Shown one piece after another: positions 9,262 to 18,595 of a stretch of DNA of 39,264 bases (positions are counted from its first letter, which is position 1; the number at the start of each line of letters is the position of its first letter). A program made the translations under genes and the position numbers. The notes beneath the pieces are model-generated. The model was not told the DNA's origin. It saw nothing but the letters and a program-made list of their open reading frames with translations, and ran no database searches. This stretch comes from an uncultured Bacteroidia bacterium (GTDB lineage Bacteria > Bacteroidota > Bacteroidia > Bacteroidales > Prolixibacteraceae): contig CAIVMQ010000026.1 in the NCBI GenBank assembly GCA_903907075.1, positions 1 through 39,264 on the forward strand, in the 5' to 3' direction.

Positions 9262-9984
9262 TCAGAATGCAGTATAAAATTCTTTGGTAAGATGTTTATA
9301 ATTTTCGGTATAACATCCCGACTCATCCAATAGTATTAATTCGGTATGAGCAGGAAGAGAATTTTCATTAATAAATTCCATTAAAATACGTTTAGGTGGC
9401 TTACCCTCCTGAGGAATTACGTGTGCAACGCTTTTTAAATAAAATCCGGCTAATCGAGCAGATTCTTTAAACTCTATAAAGCTGGAGTGAGGTAAGATAA
9501 CGCATAAACGCCCCCTTTTATTAAGCAGATTAGCCGATCCTATGAGCAAGTTATCAAAGGAAAGGGTGTCATTATGTCGAGCAAGCGAGAGTGTTGAATC
9601 GGCAGTTTTTAAAGAATTTACAAAAAACGGAGGATTACTAACTATCAAATCATAACGTTCTGCTAGCAACCGATCTGAATGAATAAAATCGGCATGGAAA
9701 ACTCGAAGTCTACCAGACCAGGGAGATTGGCTGAAATTTAGTTGTGCCTCATCGCTTGCCGGCTTATCAATCTCAATGGCGTCAACAGCTGCATCCGATC
9801 GTTGGGCCATCATTAATGCAATTAAACCGGTACCGCATCCTACATCTAAAATCCTTTTGGCATCCCGAATTGGAGCCCATGCCCCAAGAAGAACACCATC
9901 GGTACCCACCTTCATCGCAGCACGCTCCTGCTCGACTCTAAACTGCTTAAATTCAAACCAGTTATTTCGACCCATCTGACCCAT
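9262..9984 (-). CDS. trmN6: tRNA1(Val) (adenine(37)-N6)-methyltransferase
   Basis: 240 aa, matching TrmN6/YfiC length. The family transfers a methyl group from S-adenosylmethionine to N6 of A37 in tRNA-Val. It shows the Rossmann-fold SAM site DVGCGTG at 47-53 and the N6-adenine catalytic motif NPPF at 117-120, preceded by YDLIVS. The N-terminal FKQFRVEQERAAMKVGTDGVLLGAW is a strong family signature. Either ATG 9984 (MGQMGRNN) or ATG 9975 could be the start; they differ by three residues. It is divergent from the TIGR02757 gene with an 87-base shared upstream region. The general class is certain; the exact tRNA target follows from the family only. Confidence 0.88.
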   Translation of the reverse strand: MGQMGRNNWFEFKQFRVEQERAAMKVGTDGVLLGAWAPIRDAKRILDVGCGTGLIALMMAQRSDAAVDAIEIDKPASDEAQLNFSQSPWSGRLRVFHADFIHSDRLLAERYDLIVSNPPFFVNSLKTADSTLSLARHNDTLSFDNLLIGSANLLNKRGRLCVILPHSSFIEFKESARLAGFYLKSVAHVIPQEGKPPKRILMEFINENSLPAHTELILLDESGCYTENYKHLTKEFYTAF

Positions 9985-10042
9985 TGAAATTAACGATAAC
10001 CATAAGGTTCAGACCAAAACAAATAGGTCAATCATTTATAAT

Positions 10043-10050
10043 TACCTTTA
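10043..10050 (+). promoter_or_regulatory. Candidate -7 element for TIGR02757 gene
   Basis: TACCTTTA matches 7 of 8 positions of TAnnTTTG and would start transcription about 15 bases before the TTG start codon at 10072. Confidence 0.3.
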
Positions 10051-10071
10051 CAACTGTAAAAATAACCCAAT

Positions 10072-10842
10072 TTGAATAATCTCAATCCCGAAATAAAGGA
10101 ATTCCTTGACGAGATGGTTGTGAAATATAACAACCCTCTATTTATTGAGTCCGATCCCATATCGATTCCGCATCAGTATCACTTAAAAGAGGATATAGAG
10201 ATTTCGGGATTTCTGATCTCAACCATTGCCTGGGGTAATAGAACAATGATTATCCGCAATGGGTTTAAGATGATGAATCTAATGGGGAATTCACCTTATG
10301 ATTTTGTGATGAATCACAACGAGGATGATCTCGAACGACTTGATGGATTTGTCCATCGCACCTTTAATCAAATCGACTTCGCTTATTTTATCAAGGCGTT
10401 GCGGCATATCTACACAACAACGGGTGGTCTGGAAACCGTATTTTCGCAAGCCTTAACGGCCACCTCCACGCAACCGGCAATTTCGCACTTTAAGCAAGAA
10501 TTTTTCAGCTTACCCTATCCACCACGAACATTAAAGCATGTCTCTGACCCAAGAAATGGATCGGCAGCAAAACGGATCAACATGTTTTTAAGATGGATGG
10601 TTCGCAAAGATCAATGTGGCGTAGATTTTGGAATATGGAAATCCATTTCTCCAAGTCAGCTCTCCTGTCCATTGGATGTTCATTCAGGCAATGTTGCCCG
10701 TAAAGTTGGATTGCTTAACCGCAAGCAAAACGATGCAAAGGCACTAGAAGAGTTAGATGCCAACCTACGAATGATGGATAAAAAGGATCCTGTAAAGTAT
10801 GATTTTGCTTTGTTTGGATTAGGTGTTTTTGAAAAATTTTAA
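10072..10842 (+). CDS. TIGR02757 family protein (DUF2400)
   Basis: 256 aa, typical for this largely uncharacterised family. Recognisable stretches are FLDEMVVKYNNPLFIESDPISIPHQY-type N-terminal sequence (the first part at residues 12-24), FLISTIAWGNR around 46-56, RMNMF-like RINMFLRWMVRKD around 168-180, and the C-terminal KYDFALFGLGV. The central GSAAKRINMFLRWM segment resembles helical elements of DNA-glycosylase-like folds, but I would not assign an activity from that. The start codon is TTG at 10072; the first in-frame ATG (residue 15) would cut into the conserved LDEMVVKYN segment. It converges with the LolD-like gene across 99 bases with no clear terminator. Confidence 0.8.
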   Translation: MNNLNPEIKEFLDEMVVKYNNPLFIESDPISIPHQYHLKEDIEISGFLISTIAWGNRTMIIRNGFKMMNLMGNSPYDFVMNHNEDDLERLDGFVHRTFNQIDFAYFIKALRHIYTTTGGLETVFSQALTATSTQPAISHFKQEFFSLPYPPRTLKHVSDPRNGSAAKRINMFLRWMVRKDQCGVDFGIWKSISPSQLSCPLDVHSGNVARKVGLLNRKQNDAKALEELDANLRMMDKKDPVKYDFALFGLGVFEKF

Positions 10843-10941
10843 AGTATGCCCTTCAAGATGAGAACTTCGTGGCAAAAAATTTAATACTCAAAATAAATCG
10901 TGTTTATTGATCAAAATGCGAAAAGTAGTTCAGCATTGAAT

Positions 10942-11595
10942 CTAAGCACTTACAACCCCGTCACGGATATGAATCATACGGTCAGATTTTCCGGCAAAAT
11001 GCTCATCATGGGTTACAATGACAAAGGTTTGACCGAATTTCTCACGCAGGTCAAAAAAGAGGCGATAGAGCTCTTCTTGATTATGTGAGTCTAGGTTTCC
11101 AGAAGGTTCGTCAGCCAGGATTATCGAAGGGTTATTAATTAAAGCGCGTGCGACGGCCACTCGTTGCTTTTCTCCACCTGAGAGCTGGGAAGGCTTATGA
11201 TCGAGACGATCGTTCAATTCAAGAAGTTCTAAGAGCTCTTTGGCTCGTTGCTCAACCTCTTTATGATTCCGACGAGCTATATAACCGGGAATACACACAT
11301 TTTCGAAAGCGGTGAATTCAGGGAGCAGGTGGTGAAACTGAAAAACAAAACCGATCTCCTTATTTCGGAAACGGGAGAGTTCCTTCTCCCCCATCGAGAA
11401 AACATCTTTGTCATTAATCGACACAACTCCCGAATCGGGTTTGCCCAAAGTACCTAATATTTGAAGTAGCGTAGTTTTACCGGCACCACTAGCACCCACA
11501 ATGGTAACGATCTCCCCCTTTTTTACCTCAAGTGAGATACCCTTCAAGACCTGAAGGTCACCAAATGATTTAATGAGTAATTCAGCTTTAAGCAT
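10942..11595 (-). CDS. ABC transporter ATP-binding protein, LolD-like
   Basis: 217 aa from ATG 11595. All nucleotide-binding motifs are present: Walker [10 protein letters not shown] at 34-42, signature LSGGEKQ at 138-144, Walker B IILADEP at 158-164, and the switch His in VTHDEHF. The sequence fits the LolD/MacB class, which powers lipoprotein release from the inner membrane or MacB-type export. No LolC/E or FtsX-like permease is in the window, so the partner must be encoded elsewhere. A longer frame reaches 11709 (GTG) but adds a basic 38-residue stretch that overlaps the tatA 3' end, so I reject it. It lies 67 bases downstream of tatA on the same strand and may share its transcript. The subfamily is less certain than the ATPase call. 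Confidence 0.85.
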   Translation of the reverse strand: MLKAELLIKSFGDLQVLKGISLEVKKGEIVTIVGASGAGKTTLLQILGTLGKPDSGVVSINDKDVFSMGEKELSRFRNKEIGFVFQFHHLLPEFTAFENVCIPGYIARRNHKEVEQRAKELLELLELNDRLDHKPSQLSGGEKQRVAVARALINNPSIILADEPSGNLDSHNQEELYRLFFDLREKFGQTFVIVTHDEHFAGKSDRMIHIRDGVVSA

Positions 11596-11662
11596 TAGAA
11601 AGAGGGAAAAGTTAATACGTAAAATTGGAAAAATCAAAGTACGAAAAGTAAAATGCCTATTC

Positions 11663-11932
11663 TTAGTCCTTAAGCTCCTCTTCAATCTTCCGTTTAGTCT
11701 CAGAGACACCTTTCTCGAGCTTATCAGTCATCTTGGTAAGATCTTGTTTAATCTCGGAGGTGTGACTCTCAAATTCATTTTTAAGATCAGCTGTTGCCTT
11801 ATTAAACTCACGCATCCCTTTTCCAATTGTCCGTGCTAAGCCAGGAATTGCATCTGCGCCAAAGAAAAGTAGCGCAAAGAATACCACAACCATAATTTCA
11901 CCACCACTGAAAAAAAGTAATATTTGTCCCAT
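11663..11932 (-). CDS. tatA: Sec-independent translocase subunit TatA/TatE type
   Basis: 89 aa, typical TatA length. TatA multimers form the pore of the twin-arginine pathway for folded proteins. A single N-terminal membrane helix ([20 protein letters not shown]) is followed by the Phe-Gly hinge and the amphipathic helix [15 protein letters not shown], then a highly charged, coiled-coil-prone tail to residue 89. tatC is not in the window. TatB is also possible by fold, but the short length and FFG hinge favour TatA. A promoter element lies 17 bases upstream. Confidence 0.88.
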   Translation of the reverse strand: MGQILLFFSGGEIMVVVFFALLFFGADAIPGLARTIGKGMREFNKATADLKNEFESHTSEIKQDLTKMTDKLEKGVSETKRKIEEELKD

Positions 11933-11949
11933 TTTAATTTCCTTTTTGA

Positions 11950-11957
11950 CAAAGATA
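11950..11957 (-). promoter_or_regulatory. tatA promoter -7 element
   Basis: TATCTTTG on the minus strand is an exact TAnnTTTG. The predicted start of transcription leaves a leader of only about 10 bases before ATG 11932. Confidence 0.5.
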
Positions 11958-11997
11958 TAAATTTTAGTCCCAGATTGTCATCCCAATTACAACCGGA

Positions 11998-12037
11998 TAA
12001 AAAAAAAGACCCGCCACATTAAAGTGTCAGGTCTTTT
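11998..12037 (-). terminator. secDF terminator
   Basis: Read on the minus strand, AAAAGACC and GGTCTTTT (12037-12030 and 12011-12004) bracket an imperfect stem with a small loop and run into at least nine T. It sits 20 bases after the secDF stop and separates it from tatA. Confidence 0.85.
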
Positions 12038-12056
12038 ATAAGTTTCTTAACCTGGA

Positions 12057-15000
12057 TTATTCGATACGCTTATTTTTAGGTAAGGAGTCGTAAGCGATAG
12101 GAGTAGCCACAAATACGGAAGAGTAGGTTCCTACAAAGATTCCGAATAACATGGCGAAGATGAATCCTTTAATAGAGGTTCCACCAAATAAGAATATCGC
12201 AACCAATACGATTAATACAGTAAGTGAAGTACTGAAAGTACGACGTAGCGTACTATTCATTGCATCGTTATAAGTCTTTAGTGTACCTTGTTTTGGATGA
12301 ATATGAAGGTATTCACGCAAACGGTCATATACCACCACGGTATCATTTATGGAGTATCCCAAAACGGTTAGGATCGCAGCAATAAATGACTGATCGACAG
12401 AGAGTGAGAACGAAAGATAGCCATCGAGTAAGGAATAAGTACCCAGCAATATAATTGCATCATGAGCCAGTGAAACTAAACCACCAATACCCATTGACCA
12501 GTTTCGGAACCTGAAAGCAATATATAAGAAGATAATCAGCAAGGCAAATATCACGGCAAAAATAGCTTGATTTTTAATATCAGCAGAGATTGTTGGACCA
12601 ACTTTCTGAGAACTCATCTGGTAGTCAGACAAGAATTTATCTTCGGTAATATTCTCTTTCAGATAAGGCTTCAGCCCTTTAAAGAGAAGTCCTTCAATTT
12701 GATTGTCAATATTTTCACCATCCTCCTCAATCTTATAATCGGTAGTAATACGGACCTGGTTATTTCCGCCGTAGGTTTTAACTTCAGGGGCATTACCAAA
12801 TACGGTTTGCAATGATGTAACAACAGACTCCACATTTACATCTTGATCAAAACGGACCACATAGGTACGGCCTCCCTTGAAATCGATACCATAATTTAAT
12901 CCTTTAAATGTTAAGGAAAGTACAGATATAAGAATCAGTGAACCTGAGAAGTAATAGAAAAATTTACGGCTCTGAATAAATGGCACCTTAGCATGACGTA
13001 ACCACTCTTTAGACCAGTCGGTGATAAATGTGATCTTATTATTCTTGTCTAACCAACGTTCAAAAATCAAACGGGTAATAAATATCGAGGTAAACAGAGA
13101 AGTTACAATAACAATAATAAGGGTTGTAGCAAAACCTTTAATCGGTCCTGATCCGAAGATATAAAGTACGATACCGGTTAAGAGTGAGGTAACGTGACCG
13201 TCGATAATTGCGGAGTAAGCATGCCAGAAGCCATCTTTAATAGCAAGTCTAACGCCTTTTCCTGCTCTGACCTCCTCTTCGATACGTTCATAAATCAAAA
13301 CGTTAGCATCTACGGCCATACCGATAGTTAGAACCATACCGGCAATACCAGGCAAGGTTAATACTGCACCAATACAAGCGAGGATACCAACGACAAAAAT
13401 AAGGTTAACTCCAAGTGCCATATTTGCAGCAAGACCTGCGCCTCTGCTATAGAATACAATCATGTAAGCAAGAACAAGCAGGAACGCGACAAAGAATGAG
13501 ATCATTCCACTTTGTATTGATTCGCGACCCAATGTTGGTCCGACAATCTCTTCTTGTACAATTCTTGCCGAAGCAGGCATCTTACCCGACTTCAACATAT
13601 TGGCAAGATCCTTTGCCTCTTCAACGGTAAAATTACCCGATATCTCAGTCCTGCCATTAGGGATTTCACCTTGAACAGTTGGGAACGATTGTACAAAATT
13701 ATCCAGAACAACAGCAACACTTTTACCAATATTTTCGCGGGTCATACGGCCCCATACTTTCGACCCTTCAGCATTCATGCTCATCTCAACCACGCTTGTG
13801 GCTTTATTCTGACCAAAATCTTGACGGGCATCTACAACCACATCGCCATCCAAGGGTGCTCTACCATCACGGTTAGTGACCTTAAGTGCGATCAACTGAA
13901 AGAAGTTTCCCTCTTTTTGTGTGGGCTGTGCTGTCCATCTGAACAACATTGTGCGAGGGAAAAGTGCTTTAACCTGTGGCAAGGCAAGATATTCGCTAAC
14001 CTGAGCGGTATCTTTACTATGTGAGTAACCCACTACTGGTCCGCGGAAAAGCTGACCATCACGCGAGGTACTAGGAGATAATACGGAGAAAAGAGGGAAG
14101 TTTTTCGCAATTTCTTGTGCGGAACCTGCGGCAAGTGAATCTTTACCCTGTTTCTTAACTTCACTTAATAAGTCGGTAGATTTTGTAGAGTCTTTCGCTA
14201 TTGCCAATTTAGGTGCAATTGTATTTACTGCATTAGCTTGCTTAGCGTCGTTAATCTCGCGAATACGTTTATTAGCTTCCAGGAAATAGGGATAAACTTC
14301 ACTATTTTCATGCGTCTCCCAAAATTCCAAATTGGCAGTACCTTGAAGAAGTTTCCTTACACGCTTAGGATCTTTAACACCAGGAAGTTCAACTAGAATA
14401 CGACCCTTTGTTTGTAGCTGCTGAATATTAGGTTGAGCCACACCAAATCTGTCGATACGAGTACGAAGAATCTGGAAGGAGTTATCGATAGCTGCATCGG
14501 TCTCCTTGCGGATAACCTTAATGACATCGGCATTTGTCGAATTAAAATTAACCTTATCACGCAGGTCAAGGGTATTAAAAATCGCTGCAAGTTTTGCATT
14601 GGGATCTACCGTTTCAAAAGCTTTTCCAAAGATGGTTACATAATCATCCTGGCCATTTGACTTTTGATTCTTATTCGCAAGTGTAATTGCTCGATTAAAG
14701 GTTGAATCGGTACTATATCCAGACATTGCCTTAATAAGATCGACAACAGATATTTCGAGGGTAACGTTCATACCCCCCTTAAGGTCAAGACCTAATGGAA
14801 TAGCATATTCATTAACCTCCCGATAGGTATATTTCCGTAAACCAAGAAAGTTGTATACCGGTTGGCTCGCTATTGAGTCTAGGTATAAAGCTTCACTCTT
14901 CTGAGCAAGAGCCTCAGCCTCGAGGGGTGTAGCACCCGGATTTTTAATTTTTGTCTGCTTAATACCAAAGGCTTTAGCGTCTTTCTCAACCTGATAGGTG

Positions 15001-15080
15001 ACAAACGTAAAATAAAGCTGGTAAAAACATACTAAAGCTAACGAGATGGCTAAAAGCCGAATTAATCCTCTATTCTGCAT
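12057..15080 (-). CDS. secDF: Protein translocase subunit SecDF (fused)
   Basis: 1007 aa. SecD and SecF are fused in one chain, as is usual in this phylum. The complex uses the proton gradient to help pull proteins out of SecYEG on the periplasmic side. Helix 1 lies at residues 7-27. The large periplasmic P1 domain follows and includes GLDLKGGMNVTLEI near 96-110. SecD helices start at about residue 515 and contain GMAVDANVLIYERIEEE. The SecF half starts near residue 700, with its own GIDFKGGRTYVV near 730 and GYSINDTVVVYDRLRE near 915, where the Asp residues belong to the proton path. An unusual Ala/Lys-rich insert lies at about residues 270-320 of P1. It is transcribed alone, with an upstream promoter and its own terminator. 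Confidence 0.96.
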   Translation of the reverse strand: MQNRGLIRLLAISLALVCFYQLYFTFVTYQVEKDAKAFGIKQTKIKNPGATPLEAEALAQKSEALYLDSIASQPVYNFLGLRKYTYREVNEYAIPLGLDLKGGMNVTLEISVVDLIKAMSGYSTDSTFNRAITLANKNQKSNGQDDYVTIFGKAFETVDPNAKLAAIFNTLDLRDKVNFNSTNADVIKVIRKETDAAIDNSFQILRTRIDRFGVAQPNIQQLQTKGRILVELPGVKDPKRVRKLLQGTANLEFWETHENSEVYPYFLEANKRIREINDAKQANAVNTIAPKLAIAKDSTKSTDLLSEVKKQGKDSLAAGSAQEIAKNFPLFSVLSPSTSRDGQLFRGPVVGYSHSKDTAQVSEYLALPQVKALFPRTMLFRWTAQPTQKEGNFFQLIALKVTNRDGRAPLDGDVVVDARQDFGQNKATSVVEMSMNAEGSKVWGRMTRENIGKSVAVVLDNFVQSFPTVQGEIPNGRTEISGNFTVEEAKDLANMLKSGKMPASARIVQEEIVGPTLGRESIQSGMISFFVAFLLVLAYMIVFYSRGAGLAANMALGVNLIFVVGILACIGAVLTLPGIAGMVLTIGMAVDANVLIYERIEEEVRAGKGVRLAIKDGFWHAYSAIIDGHVTSLLTGIVLYIFGSGPIKGFATTLIIVIVTSLFTSIFITRLIFERWLDKNNKITFITDWSKEWLRHAKVPFIQSRKFFYYFSGSLILISVLSLTFKGLNYGIDFKGGRTYVVRFDQDVNVESVVTSLQTVFGNAPEVKTYGGNNQVRITTDYKIEEDGENIDNQIEGLLFKGLKPYLKENITEDKFLSDYQMSSQKVGPTISADIKNQAIFAVIFALLIIFLYIAFRFRNWSMGIGGLVSLAHDAIILLGTYSLLDGYLSFSLSVDQSFIAAILTVLGYSINDTVVVYDRLREYLHIHPKQGTLKTYNDAMNSTLRRTFSTSLTVLIVLVAIFLFGGTSIKGFIFAMLFGIFVGTYSSVFVATPIAYDSLPKNKRIE

Positions 15081-15138
15081 TGGTTAAACGGTTTAATTAT
15101 CTGTATTGAATTATATTAAATACTAAAAAATCAGGAGG

Positions 15139-15146
15139 CAAAGATA
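15139..15146 (-). promoter_or_regulatory. secDF promoter -7 element
   Basis: TATCTTTG on the minus strand, an exact TAnnTTTG, about 60 bases before the secDF start. No convincing -33 TTG; TTTA lies 16 bases upstream, the same arrangement as at mutS. Confidence 0.55.
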
Positions 15147-15150
15147 TTTA

Positions 15151-15410
15151 TTTTTTTCAGAATAAAGCCACTCTAAGCAAATGTTTCAAATATCGAAAGG
15201 TTCTTTTTATGTGATTTAATTTTCAAACCTATATCTTACATTTCAACCCTAACAAGTCGATCCAGAATTTAGCATTAAAGAAAAACCTATGTTCCGATTA
15301 AGTCTTAAGAACAGCAAATCAAATCAACTATTCGAATTTACAATTATTTAACACTAAATATTTGGAAGAATTTACTTAAACCCTTTACTTTGTAGTACAT
15401 TTTTTTTCAT
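15151..15410. other. Gene-free stretch upstream of secDF
   Basis: Together with the flanking promoter and terminator this makes a 411-base gap. I find no open frame, RNA fold or repeat that I can support in this AT-rich stretch. It may hold upstream regulatory sequence for secDF. Confidence 0.5.
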
Positions 15411-15454
15411 AAGTTTAGGTTTAGTTAGGTTAGTTAGTTTGGTTAGTTTTAGTA
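15411..15454. repeat. Short TTAG/TTAGG-like degenerate tract
   Basis: About 44 bases made of irregular TTAG, TTTAG and TTAGG units, with almost no C on the plus strand. It directly precedes the terminator stem of the helicase gene. No function is evident. Confidence 0.6.
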
Positions 15455-15487
15455 AAAGGATGGAGCCGCCCGGTTTCATCCTTTTCA
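15453..15487 (-). terminator. Helicase gene terminator
   Basis: The repeat AAAAGGATG / CATCCTTTT with inner GC-rich arms (GAGCCG / CGGTTT, allowing G-U pairs) forms a 13-15 bp stem with a very small loop just after the helicase stop. On minus it is followed by TTTTACTAAAAC. Confidence 0.75.
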
Positions 15488-15491
15488 ATTT

Positions 15492-18431
15492 TTAGTCAAA
15501 TAAATCCAACACCTCATCTTTTGAGATTTCCCTAAACGGATCTTTAGAATTTACAAAATCGTTAGCCAACTTTGATTTTCGTTCTTGCAGTTGCTGTATT
15601 TTCTCCTCTATTGAGTTTTCTGAGATAAACCGGTAAACAAATACTTTTTTATCCTGTCCAATACGATGGGCACGACTAATGGCTTGCATTTCCGCCGCCG
15701 GATTCCACCATGGATCAGTAATGAAGATATAATCGGCAGCCGTAAGGTTTAGTCCCACACCACCCGCCTTTAGTGAGATCAGGAAGATTTTTTTGTCCGG
15801 ATCTTCCTGAAACTCTTCGATAACCTCTTTTCGATCAATTGTTTGACCGGTTAAAAGGCTATAACTCCATTGCTCCTTTGTAAATTCATTGGCAAATAAT
15901 TTCAGATTCTTGACAAAGGAAGAGAACACAAGTATTTTATGATTTTCAGCTACTAAAATAGAGAGCATAGCCATTATATCATTAAATTTTCCAGACTCGT
16001 AGATCGAATTGCGGTCTAACAAACGAGGATGGATTGCAATTTGACGCAGGCGTGTAAGGGCCTGTAAAACAAAGAAGGTGGATTTAGAGAGCTTATCTTC
16101 CTGGAAATTATCGAGTAGTACATTACGAACAGCCGATTTCTCTGTTTCGTAAAGGTCGAATTGCTCAGGGGTCATCTGCACCACAATAGTCTCCTCTGTC
16201 AATGAGGGGAGATCTTTCGCTACCTCTTCCTTGGTGCGTCTAAGCATAAAAGGTTGAATCAGTTTATTCAACCGCTCACTCGCCTCAGGTAGATTATCTC
16301 TTTCGATTGGAATGATAAACTCCTGCTTAAAATAGTTTTTACTCCCTAATAATCCCCGATTTAGAAAATTCATCTGCGCCCAGAGATCAGATAATGAATT
16401 CTCGATAGGGGTTCCGGTAAGGACAATTCGGTATTGAGATCGAATGCCGGTGATTGTCTTATAGGTTTTTGACTCGCTATTTTTAATATATTGACTCTCG
16501 TCGAGGATTAAGAAGAAGAATTCAAATTGGGAGAGCTCATTGGCATCATTTCTAACCGTGCCATAGGTGGTCAAAATTAAATCATAATTGGCAATAATAT
16601 CGCTGAGTAGGCGTTTCTCCCGACGACGAGCCCCACTGTAAATGTATGTTTTTAGTGAAGGTGCAAATTTCCGAATCTCCTTCTCCCAATTATGAACCAG
16701 CGATACAGGCAATACGATCAAAGAGGCAGGTTGTATCTTCTCACCATCGGGTTCATCGGCCGCAAACAAAGAGAGCTGTCCTGATTTGCGCTGCTGAAAA
16801 TAGCGAATTTCAGACTCTTTCTTTTTCAACTTTAGGAGCAAGGCAAGTGCTTGAATCGTCTTTCCTAACCCCATATCATCTGCCAGGCAACCCCCAAGCT
16901 TATGGTCATATAAATGATACAGCCAATCGTAGCCTGCCTGCTGATAATTGCGCAATGTTGCACTTAGCCCTTGCGGTTTTTCCTGTGAGACAATAACTGC
17001 CTTATTTAAATCTGTGATCTTATTGTTAATTGCTTCCGATTCACTTTCTGTAAGTTCATCGATTACCATAAAGTGGTAGTTCTGAAGACGAATAGACTGA
17101 TCACCAGCTTTCCCTAGGCTAAAAAGACCATGGTATTTTGCAAACCACTCCTGTGGTAGGATAGCAATTTGTCCATTAGGCAACTTAAACTCTCTAATCT
17201 GCCCAAGAATATTCTTTCTTAACCTGACAAAAGGAAAAGAAAACTCTCCAAATGTTACAATTGCATGGACATCAAACCAATCATGGGCATGGTTTATTTG
17301 CAAATCAAGGGTCTGATTACCTGTGAAATAATTGTGGTTTAACATCGACTGACTTACCGAAATTCCCAACCCAGAGAGCTTCTTTTCTTGGCTTCTGATC
17401 CATCCGATTGCCAGATAGAATGCCTCTGAAAGATTTTCAGCTGTTTCCGATAGTGTTAATGCACAAGGCTCACCTGATAATCCCATACCATGTAATGAAT
17501 GAATTACCGACTGTTCCCATTCGAGATCCTTATCATAGCGTTTAAAGATATATTCTCCATCTTGAATTTCAAACGAGGCAATTTTCTTACCCTCATCTCC
17601 AGCAGCAATACGCTGATCGTTATATTTAAATATCGGAATAAACACTGGGGTACCTGAAAGTCCAGTTTCTACAGAAAGAATAACCTCTTTATCAGCAGGC
17701 AAATCAAGAATCCGGAATCCAGAATAACTAACCTCCTGGCTTTTAACCGCATTTAAGATGAAGGAATTATAGTATTTCTCCTCCATTTTTCGGGGGATAG
17801 AGATATATTGCTTCTCAAAAAAAGGTAAGAGTTTAGATCCGGAGATATCTTGGAAGAAATAGAGTTTATTTTGATAGATAATCCGACATGGGTCATTAAC
17901 CAAAAGAATCATAGTTTGATGAAGTAGCGAAATTTGCTTTTCCCCATTTCTAATATTCAAAAAATATCGGGTCTCATCATCACTACGGTGAAAATTAAAA
18001 ACAGCCCGGGTATCTTTAAAACATAATTCAATCAGATCATCTTCATAAAGATTATTGTATTTAGCCCTCTTGAAATAGAGTTGGATCCCTTCATTTTTCA
18101 ATAACTCAAGACAGGATACCATGACATCCTCAACATAAGGAACAATTTTTTTTGTAAACTCTTCACTCTTTATATTTTTATAAAAATCGTCAAGAGTCCC
18201 TTTTTTATTGAATTTTTTAGCCAGGTTCTCGTCTGCATACTTCTCCGTAAGTTTAACCAATTGTATTTGAAGTGCCGAAAAAGCAAAGTTATCACCTTCA
18301 AGATCATGAACGCGAACACGTTTTGATATTGTCATATACCTGCCATCTGCCCCATCAGCTACAAGATAAGGCAATATTAGATATCCAAATAATCGGTGTT
18401 CACACACCGCTACAATAAATTTTTGCTCCAC
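15492..18431 (-). CDS. SNF2/Swi2-family DEAD-like helicase
   Basis: About 979 aa from GTG 18431. The SNF2 ATPase core fills the C-terminal half: Walker A in DDMGLGKTIQALA near residue 520, the DEAH-like box as DESQYIKN near 645, the LTGTPIENSL motif, and helicase motifs V and VI in SLKAGGVGLNLTAADY and AISRAHRIGQD near 885-925. The N-terminal half (QKFIVAVCEHRLFGYLILPY onward) matches the accessory region common to Bacteroidota SNF2 proteins. These ATPases move on double-stranded DNA and remodel protein-DNA complexes, but the cellular role of this one is unknown. No restriction or defence gene adjoins it. The start is uncertain: a TTG at 18470 adds 13 residues, while GTG 18431 lies just before the conserved segment. 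No promoter is obvious. Confidence 0.85.
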   Translation of the reverse strand: MEQKFIVAVCEHRLFGYLILPYLVADGADGRYMTISKRVRVHDLEGDNFAFSALQIQLVKLTEKYADENLAKKFNKKGTLDDFYKNIKSEEFTKKIVPYVEDVMVSCLELLKNEGIQLYFKRAKYNNLYEDDLIELCFKDTRAVFNFHRSDDETRYFLNIRNGEKQISLLHQTMILLVNDPCRIIYQNKLYFFQDISGSKLLPFFEKQYISIPRKMEEKYYNSFILNAVKSQEVSYSGFRILDLPADKEVILSVETGLSGTPVFIPIFKYNDQRIAAGDEGKKIASFEIQDGEYIFKRYDKDLEWEQSVIHSLHGMGLSGEPCALTLSETAENLSEAFYLAIGWIRSQEKKLSGLGISVSQSMLNHNYFTGNQTLDLQINHAHDWFDVHAIVTFGEFSFPFVRLRKNILGQIREFKLPNGQIAILPQEWFAKYHGLFSLGKAGDQSIRLQNYHFMVIDELTESESEAINNKITDLNKAVIVSQEKPQGLSATLRNYQQAGYDWLYHLYDHKLGGCLADDMGLGKTIQALALLLKLKKKESEIRYFQQRKSGQLSLFAADEPDGEKIQPASLIVLPVSLVHNWEKEIRKFAPSLKTYIYSGARRREKRLLSDIIANYDLILTTYGTVRNDANELSQFEFFFLILDESQYIKNSESKTYKTITGIRSQYRIVLTGTPIENSLSDLWAQMNFLNRGLLGSKNYFKQEFIIPIERDNLPEASERLNKLIQPFMLRRTKEEVAKDLPSLTEETIVVQMTPEQFDLYETEKSAVRNVLLDNFQEDKLSKSTFFVLQALTRLRQIAIHPRLLDRNSIYESGKFNDIMAMLSILVAENHKILVFSSFVKNLKLFANEFTKEQWSYSLLTGQTIDRKEVIEEFQEDPDKKIFLISLKAGGVGLNLTAADYIFITDPWWNPAAEMQAISRAHRIGQDKKVFVYRFISENSIEEKIQQLQERKSKLANDFVNSKDPFREISKDEVLDLFD

Positions 18432-18581
18432 GCCGTACTGTAAGGTTAAGAACAACAACTTGATTATCAAGCGTTGTTAAAAGTAATTACCAAAGGGCTA
18501 AATTATACTAAAAAAACAGGATTAAGCATAAAATTTATAAAAAATCGCAGATCTGACTGAAACTTATCAGATATGATTTCG

Positions 18582-18589
18582 TAAGTTTG
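18582..18589 (+). promoter_or_regulatory. rnpB promoter -7 element
   Basis: TAAGTTTG is an exact TAnnTTTG. Its last base lies seven bases before the first base of the RNase P RNA P1 stem, exactly where transcription should begin. No clear -33 TTG is visible. Confidence 0.7.
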
Positions 18590-18595
18590 CAACTT

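Noticed and set aside
11596..11709. Longer N-terminus for the LolD-like ATPase
   Set aside because: It begins with GTG, adds a basic stretch without conservation and overlaps the tatA 3' end; ATG 11595 places the family start correctly.
13554..14024. 156-codon open frame on plus opposite secDF
   Set aside because: Lies wholly antisense to the strongly conserved secDF gene, with no family features. A shadow frame.
15411..15454. Telomere-like TTAGG tract
   Set aside because: The organism is bacterial and the units are irregular; telomeric function is excluded. Listed only as a low-complexity tract.
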